This document shows, piece by piece, positions 8,380 through 17,234 of a DNA stretch of 64,000 nucleotides. Both the position numbers and the translations under genes were made by a program. This stretch comes from Rhizobium gallicum bv. gallicum R602sp (GTDB taxonomy: Bacteria > Pseudomonadota > Alphaproteobacteria > Rhizobiales > Rhizobiaceae), in NCBI RefSeq assembly GCF_000816845.1, contig NZ_CP006880.1, positions 1,302,001-1,366,000 on the forward strand, read 5' to 3'. Below the pieces are notes generated by a model. The model was given only the letters and a program-made list of their open reading frames with translations. It ran no database searches and was not told the origin of the DNA. Position 1 is the stretch's first letter. Every line of letters begins with the position of its first letter.

Positions 8380-9153
8380 ATGATCAGCGGAGTACTTCTG
8401 GATCTCGCTGGCGTTATCTATGACGGCGAGGAAGTCATACCGGGCGCTACCGATGCTGTTGCGCGCTTGCGCGAAGCCGGCCTACTCATCCGGTTCGTGA
8501 GCAATACGACACGCTCGAACAAGCAGGCGCTCTTGCAGCGACTTGCAGGACTTGGACTTTACGCCACAAGCGATGAGCTCTTCACCCCGGCGCAAGCCGC
8601 GCGCGAGTGGCTCGATAAGCACGATCGATCGCCATACCTGTTGGTTCATCCCGATCTTGCGCTGGATTTCCACGACCTGGCAGGAGGGCCACAGAAGGCT
8701 CTTGTTGTCGGCGACGCCGGCGAGGCTTTCGATTACCAGACCCTGAATGCCGCATTTCGCGAGCTGGTCACGGGCGCGGAATTCCTGGGGCTCGCGCCAA
8801 ACCGGACGTTCCAGGATGTTGACGGTAAACTCAGTCTCGACGCGGGCGCATTTATCGCGGCGCTGGAGTTCGCAAGTCAGAGGCGTGCCACTATCCTGGG
8901 AAAGCCGTCGCCCGAATTCTTCCTGTCCGCGCTCGCCAGCATGAACTGTCCGAAAGCAAAGGCCGTCATGGTGGGCGACGACGCGGAAACGGACGTCGCG
9001 GGTGCCTTGCAGGCCGGACTTTCCAAAGCAGTGCTCGTCCGTACAGGCAAGTATCGTCGCGGGGACGACACACGATTTCAGCCTTCGCCAACTGTAACGG
9101 TCGACGATATCTCTGCAGCGGCAGACTGGATTCTCGCGGCCCGCAATATTTAA
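8380..9153 (+). CDS. HAD-superfamily IIA phosphatase, LHPP-like
   Basis: A 257-residue HAD subfamily IIA protein related to LHPP (phospholysine/phosphohistidine/pyrophosphate phosphatase). Motif I is LLDLAGVIYDG (residues 6-16); as in LHPP the second Asp of the usual DxD is replaced (Ala here). Motif II is FVSNTT (about 40-45), motif III the Lys of ILGKPSPEFF, and motif IV VMVGDDAETDVAGA. The cap inserted after motif II is of IIA type. It likely removes phosphate from pyrophosphate or phospho-amino acids, and its partner across the promoter is PPK2. No strong ribosome site precedes the ATG. Substrate is inferred. Confidence 0.85.
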   Translation: MISGVLLDLAGVIYDGEEVIPGATDAVARLREAGLLIRFVSNTTRSNKQALLQRLAGLGLYATSDELFTPAQAAREWLDKHDRSPYLLVHPDLALDFHDLAGGPQKALVVGDAGEAFDYQTLNAAFRELVTGAEFLGLAPNRTFQDVDGKLSLDAGAFIAALEFASQRRATILGKPSPEFFLSALASMNCPKAKAVMVGDDAETDVAGALQAGLSKAVLVRTGKYRRGDDTRFQPSPTVTVDDISAAADWILAARNI

Positions 9154-9394
9154 TGGAGGCCGTGGCGATACATCGCCGCGGCAGCCGCTGAGCGACGTCA
9201 GCTGAAGCTTCCTGTATGGGCATGGGAGGTCCGCCCTTGCGTGGTTTCATTGACGACTTCCTGCAGCCGAGTTCTGCGCAGCGCCCATGGTTGGTCTTTG
9301 CGCTTCCCTGACACTCTATATTTTCCAGCAATGACGGTCGCGTGCTGCGAACGCACATGTCTTTTGCAGTCGAATAGAGGGCAGCCTGATGAGT

Positions 9395-9733
9395 TCATCG
9401 CCGTATGGCCCCGACCCTCGCAAGCACCTCGCCAGGAATCCCATAGCGTGTGACGAGGTCCCGGTCGTTGCGGAGTCCGCAGATCTCCCGCTGAATGAAC
9501 AATGCCCAAACAGCCTCCGAGGCGTCATTCAAGAGGCCTTCTCGATCAGCGGTGCGATTATCGCTCTTTGTCGAGGCGGCAAGTTTTGCAAGTGCTGCCT
9601 CGACTTTGCGGCCTTGGCGACCAAGTGCATCGGCTCGCTCCGAGGCAAGTTCGTATTCCAAAGGGCTGAATGCGGAATTCGGCCGATCCGAGAACGATCG
9701 TGGTGGTCTGAAGCTCACGAGGTGCCTTTCCAT
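9395..9733 (-). CDS. Uncharacterised DUF6665-like protein
   Basis: A 112-residue helical protein. The pattern NPxEYELASERADALGRxGRKVEAALAKL-like (here FSPLEYELASERADALGRQG), followed by LNDASEAVWALFIQREICGLRN and a final YGIPGEVLARVGA, is typical of a small alphaproteobacterial family of unknown function (DUF6665 as I remember it). I start at the ATG at 9733; the frame runs to a TTG at 9814, which is also possible. Intact and isolated, convergent with the HAD gene and divergent from the small membrane protein. Confidence 0.6.
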   Translation of the reverse strand: MERHLVSFRPPRSFSDRPNSAFSPLEYELASERADALGRQGRKVEAALAKLAASTKSDNRTADREGLLNDASEAVWALFIQREICGLRNDRDLVTRYGIPGEVLARVGAIRR

Positions 9734-9949
9734 ATTGCGATGGGCAAGCTCTGCCGTCAGCTTGCGACGGTTCTGATATCCTCCTGATCGAGCGAGCAAC
9801 ACGACCTTGGCCAATCGCCGACTGCCGCCAGCCCTGACTTCGTCAGCTCCGAGCGGCGGCAGCGGATTGATGCTCGGAAGCGCAAAGAGGAACAGTTATG
9901 CCCCACGGAAGTTTGGTACTTCATGAGGCGAGATCAAGAGGAGGAGACT

Positions 9950-10180
9950 GTGTGGACAATCTCGATTGGCGCTATTTTCATCATATGCGGCATACTCCTC
10001 CTGTGTCGGGAGGCTCTCGGCCGACGGCCTCTCAGCGACCCTCACCAATCATCCCTTAGCGGGCGGACACTGGAACCTAGAAGCCAAGGGGTTCGATTTC
10101 TGGGATTGACGAGGAACTGGCTGGGTATGGGTTTGATCGCGGCCGGAGCAGCGTTCCTATTGCTGGTCGCATTCACCTAG
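9950..10180 (+). CDS. Small two-helix membrane protein
   Basis: A 76-residue protein with two likely transmembrane helices: TISIGAIFIICGILLLC near the N-terminus and GMGLIAAGAAFLLLVAF at the very C-terminus, joined by a polar loop of about 35 residues. The GTG at 9950 is preferred because AGGAGGAG sits 5-12 nt upstream; an ATG at 9923 in frame has no such site. No family recognised. Confidence 0.5.
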   Translation: MWTISIGAIFIICGILLLCREALGRRPLSDPHQSSLSGRTLEPRSQGVRFLGLTRNWLGMGLIAAGAAFLLLVAFT

Positions 10181-10485
10181 TGCGTTTGTCGATCGGCATG
10201 GTGAACGGCCACACGTTGCAAGGCAATCATGGCAAGGAAAGCGCGCGCGGTGAAGTGAGTGGGCGCAGTAGTGGCACGTCAGGTGGCAAAAGCCGGTTTC
10301 CGGCGCGTCGATCCTGAGCATGCTGAATGGCTCCACCGATACGGAAGAACCATCCGCAGCTGCCCCACCAGCCTGGCAGAATGGCGGTAACGGCCGGAAA
10401 AATCGATAAGAAGAGCAGGCCGACGGCACCATAAACCGGCAAAGGTGGCCGTGACGCCGGCCACACGCCAAAGGCCAAGGCCCGT
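10181..10485. other. Intergenic region, nothing firm
   Basis: 305 nt between a small membrane protein gene and the LacI gene's stop codon. The minus strand has an open frame at 10227-10478 with one hydrophobic stretch (VYGAVGLLFLSIFPAVTAIL), but it starts with TTG and lacks a ribosome site. I do not call it a gene. Confidence 0.3.
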
Positions 10486-11544
10486 TCAGTCGATGTCCTT
10501 CAATGCGTCGAGCGGGCCGGCCAGCGCCGTGCGGGGTTTGATAAGTTCCGGCCGGATCATGTGAACGGTTGGTGCAGGACGCGGCTCTTCCATGACCTCG
10601 AACGCCTTTGCCAGCATGCTCTCGATATCCTGCCTTATCATGATCACGGGAAAGGGCAGGAAAGAGGCGAAGGGATCGTAGTCGTAGCAGCCGACTACCA
10701 TGTCGGAGAAGGTCTCGTGCGGATGACCAGCCATGAAACGGAGGAAACCTTCGAAGTTGATGGATGAATTAACGAAGAGAGCGCGCGGCAGCCGGCCTTC
10801 CCGCTCGTAGAACGCTTCGAAGGCCAGGCGCGTGTTGTTTGGCGAATAGCCCGTTGTTTGAATGCAAATATCGGGATCGCCTGCGAGCAGGTCGCGTTTG
10901 ACGGCGCGAAAGCCGCGGATGCGCTCGTGGCTCGCATGGTCATTGCGGCCGCCGAAGAGGTAGAGCTCTTCGGGTGCAAGGGGCTTATCTGCCGGGAATT
11001 GGCGGATGATCGCTTCTGTCAGCATCCGCGCGCCCTCGTAGTTATCGCTGATGACGGAGGGAACCTTGCTGCCTGGAAGATCGATGTTGATGTGCTTCAG
11101 CCCCGCTTTCTCGCAGACCTCGTGTACGCCGTCTGGATCGGTCGCGCCGCAGATGAAGAGCTCATCGATCGAATAGGAAATGAGCGTCGCTGCCGTTTCG
11201 CGCTCTTCCTGGGGATCGCGGCTGGCGCTGACGACGATGGGGCACTGGCCCTTGCTGCGCACGTGCGCCTCAAAAGTCTGGGCCATGGAAGAAAAGTAGC
11301 GATTGTCGTGGACCGGCAGCAGCAGACCCACAAGGCCGGACCGGGAACTGCGTAGTCCCTGGGCCTGGCGATTTGCTGTATACTGGTACTTCTCTGCAAG
11401 TTCGCGGATCAGTGCGGCGGTCGCTTCCTTGATGCGGCGCTTGCGCCAAGTGCCGTTCAGCACGGCGCTGACTGTCGAGGGCGAGCTGCCCGACAGCACC
11501 GACAGATCGTAGATCGTCGCCTTCTTCCTCATGGCGTTCTTCAT
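10486..11544 (-). CDS. LacI-family regulator of the CUT2 sugar importer
   Basis: A 352-residue LacI/GalR regulator. The N-terminal helix-turn-helix is ATIYDLSVLSGSSPSTVSAV (residues 9-28), followed by a hinge helix region (YTANRQAQGLRSSRSGLVG) and a periplasmic-binding-like sensor domain (SGLVGLLLPVHDNRYFSSM onward to MIRQDIESMLAKAFE). It is divergent from the ABC importer gene at 11806, and the 261-nt gap holds a 26-bp near-perfect palindrome with a CG centre (11631-11656), the usual form of a LacI operator. It probably represses the importer until its sugar is present. Ligand unknown. Confidence 0.9.
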   Translation of the reverse strand: MKNAMRKKATIYDLSVLSGSSPSTVSAVLNGTWRKRRIKEATAALIRELAEKYQYTANRQAQGLRSSRSGLVGLLLPVHDNRYFSSMAQTFEAHVRSKGQCPIVVSASRDPQEERETAATLISYSIDELFICGATDPDGVHEVCEKAGLKHINIDLPGSKVPSVISDNYEGARMLTEAIIRQFPADKPLAPEELYLFGGRNDHASHERIRGFRAVKRDLLAGDPDICIQTTGYSPNNTRLAFEAFYEREGRLPRALFVNSSINFEGFLRFMAGHPHETFSDMVVGCYDYDPFASFLPFPVIMIRQDIESMLAKAFEVMEEPRPAPTVHMIRPELIKPRTALAGPLDALKDID

Positions 11545-11602
11545 TCAAAAACCCTCGGATTTTCCTTAGTGCCGATTTCGAAGCGGCGAAAGGCGTTTCC
11601 GC

Positions 11603-11674
11603 TTGACGAAAGTATAACTCTGACCGATAGTCTTTGCACTATCGATTGTGCAAAGAGAAATATCGATTGTGCAA
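11603..11674 (+). promoter_or_regulatory. Promoter with LacI-type operator for the CUT2 importer
   Basis: TTGACG (11603-11608) and GATAGT (11626-11631), 17 nt apart, form a possible promoter. Immediately downstream is a 26-nt palindrome at 11631-11656: arms TCTTTGCAC and GTGCAAAGA around TATCGATT, with only one mismatched pair and CG at the exact centre. The right half, ATCGATTGTGCAA, is repeated at 11662-11674, 21 bp from the first copy (two helical turns). The site covers the likely transcription start, which suits a repressor. Confidence 0.65.
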
Positions 11675-11805
11675 CCTAGTGCCGCTTGAGGAGGCGGCTT
11701 CGAAGGGAGGCGGGAATTCACATTCTTCGCCAGTTACTTGCAACGGGAGGCCGGCGGTCTTCAGCAGGCCCTGTGCCCATCTCGAAACGATGGAGGAGGA
11801 ACAAA

Positions 11806-12789
11806 ATGAGGAAATTGCTTGTCGCCGCATTCGCGGCTTCGCTGTCGCTGGCAGCCGCTTTGGGCGCCTTGGCGCAGGAGCCCGGTAAGGTCGGTGTCGT
11901 CGTCAAGATCGGCGGCATCCCGTGGTTCAATGCGATGGAGGCCGGCATTAAGGAGAAGGGAGCCGCGCTCGGTATCGATGCCTTCATGATTGGCCCGACC
12001 AGTGCCGACCCGGCGCTGCAGGTGCGCGCCATCGAGGATCTCATCGCCCAGGGCGTCAAGGTGATCGGCGTCGTGCCCAACGATGCGAAAGTGCTGGAGC
12101 CGGTTCTCACCAAGGCCAAGGAAAACGGCATTATCGTCATCACGCATGAATCACCCGGTCAAAAGGGCGCGGATTGGAATTTCGAACTCGCCTCGGCCAA
12201 CGGCTTCGGCGAAGCGCATGCCGAGCTTCTTGCAAAGAAGATGGGCGGCAAGGGCAAATATGCAGTCTTCGTCGGCTCGCTCACCGTGCCGCTGCACAAT
12301 GCCTGGGCCGATGCGGCGATTGCCTATCTCAAAGAGAAATATCCGGAGATGGAAGTGGTCGGCGAGCGCTACGGCGTTGCTGAAGATGCCGACAAGAGCC
12401 GGTCGACTGCGCTCGATCTGATTTCGGCCAATCCCGACCTCAAAGGCTTCCTCGCCTTCGGCAGCCAGGGGCCGATCGGCGCCGGCCGTGCCGTGGAAGA
12501 GCGCCGCAAGGTTGGCGAGATCTTCGTACTCGGCCCCTTCTCACCGGGCCAGGGCCAGAAACTTATTAAAGCCGACGCGATTTCCGGCGGATTCATGTGG
12601 AATCCGAAACAGGCCGGCGAAGTCTTCGTGACGCTCGCCGACAAGCTCATGAAGGGCGAGGAGATCAAGGCGGGTGACGAGATCGAAGGCCTTGGGAAGA
12701 TCAATCCGACCGGAAATGATATTATCGTCGACCAGCTCGTGACCATCAACAAGGATACGGTCGACGAACTCGCGGCCATGGGCCTCTAA
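11806..12789 (+). CDS. CUT2 sugar ABC importer, periplasmic binding protein
   Basis: A 327-residue ribose/autoinducer-2-type binding protein (PBP1 fold). Signal peptide MRKLLVAAFAASLSLAAALG with cleavage near AQE. Fold markers are VGVVVKIGGIPWFNAMEAG, DPALQVRAIEDLIAQGVKVI, and DLKGFLAFGSQGPIGAGRAV. It starts at the ATG at 11806 behind TGGAGGAGG. It delivers a sugar to the permeases encoded downstream. The sequence recalls LsrB/RhaS-like proteins, but the ketose epimerase at the end of the operon points to a rare ketose. First gene of the operon; 94 nt separate it from the ATPase gene. Confidence 0.88.
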   Translation: MRKLLVAAFAASLSLAAALGALAQEPGKVGVVVKIGGIPWFNAMEAGIKEKGAALGIDAFMIGPTSADPALQVRAIEDLIAQGVKVIGVVPNDAKVLEPVLTKAKENGIIVITHESPGQKGADWNFELASANGFGEAHAELLAKKMGGKGKYAVFVGSLTVPLHNAWADAAIAYLKEKYPEMEVVGERYGVAEDADKSRSTALDLISANPDLKGFLAFGSQGPIGAGRAVEERRKVGEIFVLGPFSPGQGQKLIKADAISGGFMWNPKQAGEVFVTLADKLMKGEEIKAGDEIEGLGKINPTGNDIIVDQLVTINKDTVDELAAMGL

Positions 12790-12883
12790 AACCTTTCGAA
12801 GGCACCTCCCAGACCGCCGGGCTGGCTGCGGCTGGCTCGGTGGACTGCGAGCATGGCCGGCGGACCATTACGGCAGGCGCGAT

Positions 12884-14395
12884 ATGGAATCTCCAACTGG
12901 CGCAGACGTCCAACGACCTCTGTTGTCGATGAAGAACATCAACATGACCTTCGGCGGTGTGCGCGCGCTCCGCGACGTCTCCTTCGAGGTGCGGCCGGGC
13001 GAGGTGCATTGCCTCGCCGGTGAAAACGGCTCCGGCAAGAGTACCCTCATCAAGGTCATCACCGGGGTCTATCGCCCGCAGGCCGGTGCTGCAATCGAAT
13101 ATGACGGACAGCGCTATACGCATATGTCGCCAGTCACAGCGCAAGCCTCCGGCATTCAAGTGATCTGGCAGGATCTCGCGCTCTTCCCGGAAATGTCGGT
13201 GGCAGAAAACATCGCTTTCCACACTGTCCTCGGCCATCGCCCGCGCCGGGTCGACCACAAGGCCATGCGCGACACCGCCGAACGTGTGTTGGCGCGCCTC
13301 GGCGTTACCCTCGACGTCGATCTGCCGCTGCGCGAATATGCGGTCGCCCAGCGGCAGATCGTGGCGATCGCACGAGCCTTGGTCGGCGAGGCAAAGGTCG
13401 TCTTCATGGACGAGCCTACTGCTTCGCTGACGCAGTCAGAAACCGACCATCTGCTTGAGATCGTCCGTAATCTTTCCGCCTCGGGCGTCGCCGTCGTCTT
13501 CGTCAGCCACCGACTGGCCGAGGTGCTGGAAATATCGCACCGTATCACCGTGCTGCGCGACGGCGGGCTTGTCGGCGTCTATCCGGCCGAAGGCATGACG
13601 CAGTCGCGCATCTCCGAACTCATGACCGGCAAGATTTTCGACCACGCCGTGCGCGCCCAATCGCATGATGGGGCTGCGCCTGTCATTGCGGTTGAGGGGC
13701 TGACACGACGCGGTGAGTTTAGGAATATCTCCTTTTCCGTCCGCCGCGGCGAGACGCTCGGCATCACCGGTCTGCTGGGTGCCGGCCGCACGGAACTGGC
13801 ACTGACGCTCTTCGGTATGCGCCGTCCCGATCGCGGCACCATCAGGCTTGATGGCAAGCCCGTGCGCTTTTCCTCCAATCGGGATGCGATCGCTGCCGGC
13901 ATTGCCTATCTCTCCGAAGACCGCCTGTCGCTTGGGCTCATCCAGCCGCAATCGATTGCCGACAACCTGGTGATTTCCTCCCTGCGCAAAATTCTGTCCC
14001 ACGGATTCATTTCGGAGCGTAAGAAGCACGGTCTTGCAGCCCGCTGGATTTCCGATCTTGGTATAAAGATTGGGCTGCAGCAGGATGCCATTTCGACTCT
14101 GTCGGGCGGCAACCAGCAGCGTATTGCCATCGCAAAATGGTTGGCGACCGACCCTAAGCTGCTGATCCTCGACGCACCTACGGTCGGCGTCGACGTCGGT
14201 GCGCGCGCCGGTATCTTCGACATCGTGGCACGGCTTGCGCAAAGCGGGCTTTCCATCATCCTCATCTCCGACGAGGTGCCCGAGGTCTACTTCAACGCCG
14301 ACCGGGTGCTGCACATGGCGCAGGGGGAGATCGCCGGCGAATACGATCCGCGCGCGACATCGCTTAGGGACATGGAGGCTGCCGTCTATGCGTAG
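12884..14395 (+). CDS. CUT2 sugar ABC importer, double ATPase (RbsA type)
   Basis: A 503-residue fused pair of ABC ATPase domains. The N-terminal half has Walker A AGENGSGKSTL (about residues 45-55), the degenerate signature usual in RbsA proteins (EYAVAQRQIVAIARAL) and Walker B VVFMDEPTASL. The C-terminal half has LLGAGRTELA, the signature LSGGNQQRIAIAKWL and LLILDAPTVGVDVGAR. In that second Walker B the catalytic Glu is Ala, so the second ATP site is probably weak or silent. Its stop overlaps the start of the next gene by 8 nt, indicating translational coupling. Confidence 0.9.
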   Translation: MESPTGADVQRPLLSMKNINMTFGGVRALRDVSFEVRPGEVHCLAGENGSGKSTLIKVITGVYRPQAGAAIEYDGQRYTHMSPVTAQASGIQVIWQDLALFPEMSVAENIAFHTVLGHRPRRVDHKAMRDTAERVLARLGVTLDVDLPLREYAVAQRQIVAIARALVGEAKVVFMDEPTASLTQSETDHLLEIVRNLSASGVAVVFVSHRLAEVLEISHRITVLRDGGLVGVYPAEGMTQSRISELMTGKIFDHAVRAQSHDGAAPVIAVEGLTRRGEFRNISFSVRRGETLGITGLLGAGRTELALTLFGMRRPDRGTIRLDGKPVRFSSNRDAIAAGIAYLSEDRLSLGLIQPQSIADNLVISSLRKILSHGFISERKKHGLAARWISDLGIKIGLQQDAISTLSGGNQQRIAIAKWLATDPKLLILDAPTVGVDVGARAGIFDIVARLAQSGLSIILISDEVPEVYFNADRVLHMAQGEIAGEYDPRATSLRDMEAAVYA

Positions 14396-15389
14396 GCTCT
14401 TCCGCACCCATGCGACGGAGATCTGCCTGCTCGCCGTCATTGTTCTGATCGCCGCGTTTCTTGCCTTCGCCACGCCGCGTTTCTTTACGCTCGGCAATGC
14501 CTTCGACCTTTTGAACATCAGTTCAGTCAACATCATCTTCGCAGTCGGTCTGCTCGTCGTATTGATCGCGGGTGGCATAGACATCTCGTTTGCGGTGGCC
14601 GCCTCGGTCGTGCAGTACGTGACCGCTCTCATCCTCGGCCAGGTCGGTGGCGGAGGCTGGGCAAGCGGGCTGCTGATCGCCGGCGGCATCGGCACGCTGC
14701 TCGGCGCCTTCAACGCTTTCATCATCCACCGGTTCAAGATCATCTCGATCGTCGTTACGATCGCCACCTTCAATATTTACTTCGGTCTTTTGATGTTCTT
14801 CACCCGCGGCGTATCAATCTACACGCTGCCCGACTGGTGGACGGAGCGGATCATCCTCTACGAACGGGAGATGGCTGACGGCAGCTGGGCCGAAATCCGC
14901 CTTCCGGTCCTTGTCATGGCAATCTGCGTTGCGGCGACCTGGTTCCTGATCCGCCACACGACGACCGGGCGCCAGCTTTATGCCTTTGGCGACAATCCCG
15001 AGGGGGCGCGCCGCTTCGGAATCTCGATCGGCGCCATGCAGTTCATCGCCTTCGGCTGGTTGGGGCTCATGGCCGGGATTGGCGGATTGATCCAAGCACA
15101 CTATGCCCAGGAAGTCGTGCCAAATGCGCTCTACGGCCGCGAGCTGGATGTGCTTGCCGCGGCCGTCCTCGGCGGCGCCCGCCTCGGTGGCGGCAAGGGC
15201 TCAGTGCTCGGCTGCGTGCTCGGCGTGCTGCTGATCTCGATCACCCAGAACGGCCTCAACCTGATGGGCGTTTCACCCTTCGCGTTCAAGATGATTATCG
15301 GCGCCATCATTCTCGTGGCGATCACACTCTCGAATTCCCGGATCGACAAGCTGCTTCCTATCCTGAAGACCGAGCGGAGGCGCAGATGA
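14388..15389 (+). CDS. CUT2 sugar ABC importer, permease 1
   Basis: A 333-residue inner-membrane permease of the RbsC family with about 8-10 hydrophobic helices. Markers are VGLLVVLIAGGIDISFAVAA, the ARRFGISIGAMQ coupling region and the C-terminal VLAAAVLGGARLGGGKGSVL. The start is the ATG at 14388, overlapping the ATPase stop by 8 nt. The in-frame extension upstream to 14199 lies wholly inside the ATPase gene and is rejected. It pairs with permease 2, whose ATG overlaps this stop codon (ATGA). Confidence 0.88.
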   Translation: MRRLFRTHATEICLLAVIVLIAAFLAFATPRFFTLGNAFDLLNISSVNIIFAVGLLVVLIAGGIDISFAVAASVVQYVTALILGQVGGGGWASGLLIAGGIGTLLGAFNAFIIHRFKIISIVVTIATFNIYFGLLMFFTRGVSIYTLPDWWTERIILYEREMADGSWAEIRLPVLVMAICVAATWFLIRHTTTGRQLYAFGDNPEGARRFGISIGAMQFIAFGWLGLMAGIGGLIQAHYAQEVVPNALYGRELDVLAAAVLGGARLGGGKGSVLGCVLGVLLISITQNGLNLMGVSPFAFKMIIGAIILVAITLSNSRIDKLLPILKTERRRR

Positions 15390-16381
15390 CGACGCTTGTC
15401 CGGCGGACTCGCAACCTCCTGGGATCGGAAATCGCGGGATCGGTCGTCGCCTTCGTGCTGGTGGTCGTGATCTTCGGCCTCGCTTCGCCGCAGTTCCTGT
15501 CGCGGGCCACCTTCGGATCCGTTGCCTTCCAGCTTCCGGAGCTCGGCCTTCTTACTCTTGCCATGCTGCTGCCGATCCTGACGGGAGGGCTCAACCTCGC
15601 CATCACCTTCACCGCCAACATCGCAGGCCTCACCGTGGCTTGGACGCTGCAGGCCAACGGCGGCGTAGACGCTGGACCGGGATCCTTTCTGCTCGGCGTG
15701 GCGCTTGCGCTTGCCGCAGGTGCGGCAAGCGGCGTCGTCATGGGTCTTGTCATTGCCTATACGAAGGCTCACCCGATCCTTGTCTCGCTGTCGATGATGA
15801 TCTTCCTGCGCGGGCTCGGCGAGTTCTTGACCCGCGGCGGGGACGTGTCGGGCTTTCCGGCCTTCCTGCGACCGTTCGGCCATGGCTCTGTGGTGGGGAT
15901 TCCGCTGCCGCTCCTCATCTTCATCCTGTGCGTCGCGCTCTGGCATGTGCTGCTTTCGCGCACCAGGCTTGGCTTCAACACCTACATGATCGGCTCCAAC
16001 ATCGAGGCGGCGCGCTATTCCGGCGTGAACACACGCAGGGTCATCGTCCTTGTCTATACGCTGTCGGGCGCGATGTGTGCCGTCGCCGGTATCATCATGC
16101 TGGCACGCTTCAACTCGGTGCGCGTCGGCCACGGTGAGTCCTACCTGCTCATCACCGTTCTCGCCTGTTTCCTTGGCGGGGTAAATCCCTTCGGCGGCTT
16201 CGGCCGCGTGATCCCGGTCTTCGCAGCGCTGGTGGTACTCCAGCTCTTTTCGTCCGGGCTCAATCTTCTCGGCGCCAACCAGCATCTGGCGACGGCCGTG
16301 TGGGGTATCCTGCTCGTCGGCGTCATGATGCTGCGCTGGCTTGCCGGTCACTTCAGAACCGTTCTGCGCAGAAAGGAATGA
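15386..16381 (+). CDS. CUT2 sugar ABC importer, permease 2
   Basis: A 331-residue RbsC-type permease: first helix GSVVAFVLVVVIFGLASPQF, LGLLTLAMLLPILTGGLNL, the cytoplasmic loop IEAARYSGVNTRRVIVLVYT, and the C-terminal LACFLGGVNPFGGFGRV. It starts by ATGA overlap with permease 1 and ends 4 nt before the epimerase gene, so all five genes from 11806 to 17234 look like one transcript. Two different permeases imply a heterodimeric channel. Confidence 0.88.
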   Translation: MTTLVRRTRNLLGSEIAGSVVAFVLVVVIFGLASPQFLSRATFGSVAFQLPELGLLTLAMLLPILTGGLNLAITFTANIAGLTVAWTLQANGGVDAGPGSFLLGVALALAAGAASGVVMGLVIAYTKAHPILVSLSMMIFLRGLGEFLTRGGDVSGFPAFLRPFGHGSVVGIPLPLLIFILCVALWHVLLSRTRLGFNTYMIGSNIEAARYSGVNTRRVIVLVYTLSGAMCAVAGIIMLARFNSVRVGHGESYLLITVLACFLGGVNPFGGFGRVIPVFAALVVLQLFSSGLNLLGANQHLATAVWGILLVGVMMLRWLAGHFRTVLRRKE

Positions 16382-16385
16382 GACG

Positions 16386-17234
16386 ATGCAAGGCTTCGGC
16401 GTACATACCAGCATGTGGACAATGAACTGGGACAAGGCAGGCGCCGAAAAGGCGATCGCAGCTGCGGTGTCCTACAAGATGGACTTCATCGAAATTGCGC
16501 TCCTCAACGCACCCGCCGTCGATGCGCCACACACCCGCGCGCTTCTCGAAAAGCACAGCCTGCCGGCCGTCTGCTCGCTCGGGCTGCCCGAGCACGCCTG
16601 GGCGTCGGTGCGGCCGGAGGCGGCAATCGAGTATCTGAAGGTCGCGATCGACAAAGCGGCCGACATGGGCGCATTGGCGCTATCAGGCGTCATCTTCGGC
16701 GGCATTGGCGAGCGTACTGGTGTGCCGCCGACGGAGAAAGAGTACGACAATATCGCCCGCGCGCTGACGGCCGCCGCCAAGCACGCCAAGTCCCGCAGCA
16801 TCGAGCTCGGCGTCGAGGCGGTGAACCGCTATGAAAACCATTTGATAAATACCGCAAGGCAAGCAGTCGAGATGATCGAGCGCGTCGGCGCCGACAATAT
16901 CTTCGTGCATCTCGACACCTATCACATGAACATCGAGGAGAAGGGCGCTGCCACGGGCATCCTCGAGGCGCGCGAACATCTAAAATATATCCACCTGTCT
17001 GAAAGCGACCGTGGCACGCCCGGCTACGGAAACGTCCCTTGGGACGAGATATATACAGCACTTGCGGCCATTGGGTTCAAAGGCGGCCTTGCTATGGAGA
17101 GTTTCATCAACATGCCAGCGGAAGTCGCCTACGGTCTCGCAGTCTGGCGTCCTGTCGCCAGGGACGAGGCAGAGGTGATGGGCAACGGCCTGCCCTTTCT
17201 GCGCAATAAGGCGAGACAATATGGCCTGATCTGA
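16386..17234 (+). CDS. D-tagatose/D-psicose 3-epimerase family isomerase
   Basis: A 282-residue TIM-barrel sugar isomerase/epimerase (AP endonuclease family 2 fold) close to ketose 3-epimerases. The four metal-binding acids and His are visible: Glu in LGVEAVNRYENH, Asp in HLDTYHMNIEE, His in KYIHLSESDRGTPGYG and Glu in GLAMESF. Length matches the psicose epimerase of Agrobacterium. It probably interconverts the imported ketose (psicose/fructose or tagatose/sorbose). The start at 16386 follows AAAGGAATGAG; the upstream in-frame extension overlaps the permease. It is the last gene of the operon. Confidence 0.85.
   Translation: MQGFGVHTSMWTMNWDKAGAEKAIAAAVSYKMDFIEIALLNAPAVDAPHTRALLEKHSLPAVCSLGLPEHAWASVRPEAAIEYLKVAIDKAADMGALALSGVIFGGIGERTGVPPTEKEYDNIARALTAAAKHAKSRSIELGVEAVNRYENHLINTARQAVEMIERVGADNIFVHLDTYHMNIEEKGAATGILEAREHLKYIHLSESDRGTPGYGNVPWDEIYTALAAIGFKGGLAMESFINMPAEVAYGLAVWRPVARDEAEVMGNGLPFLRNKARQYGLI

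Noticed and set aside
12813..12870. Hairpin terminator between the CUT2 binding protein and ATPase genes
   Set aside because: Complementary CCGCCGG/CCGGCGG elements are about 40 nt apart with no T run; not convincing.
13436..14773. 445-codon minus-strand frame opposite the double ATPase
   Set aside because: Antisense shadow; the plus-strand ATPase has every expected motif.
15131..16435. 434-codon minus-strand frame opposite a permease
   Set aside because: Translation is His/Glu/Arg-rich as expected for the antisense of a membrane-protein gene; no family features.
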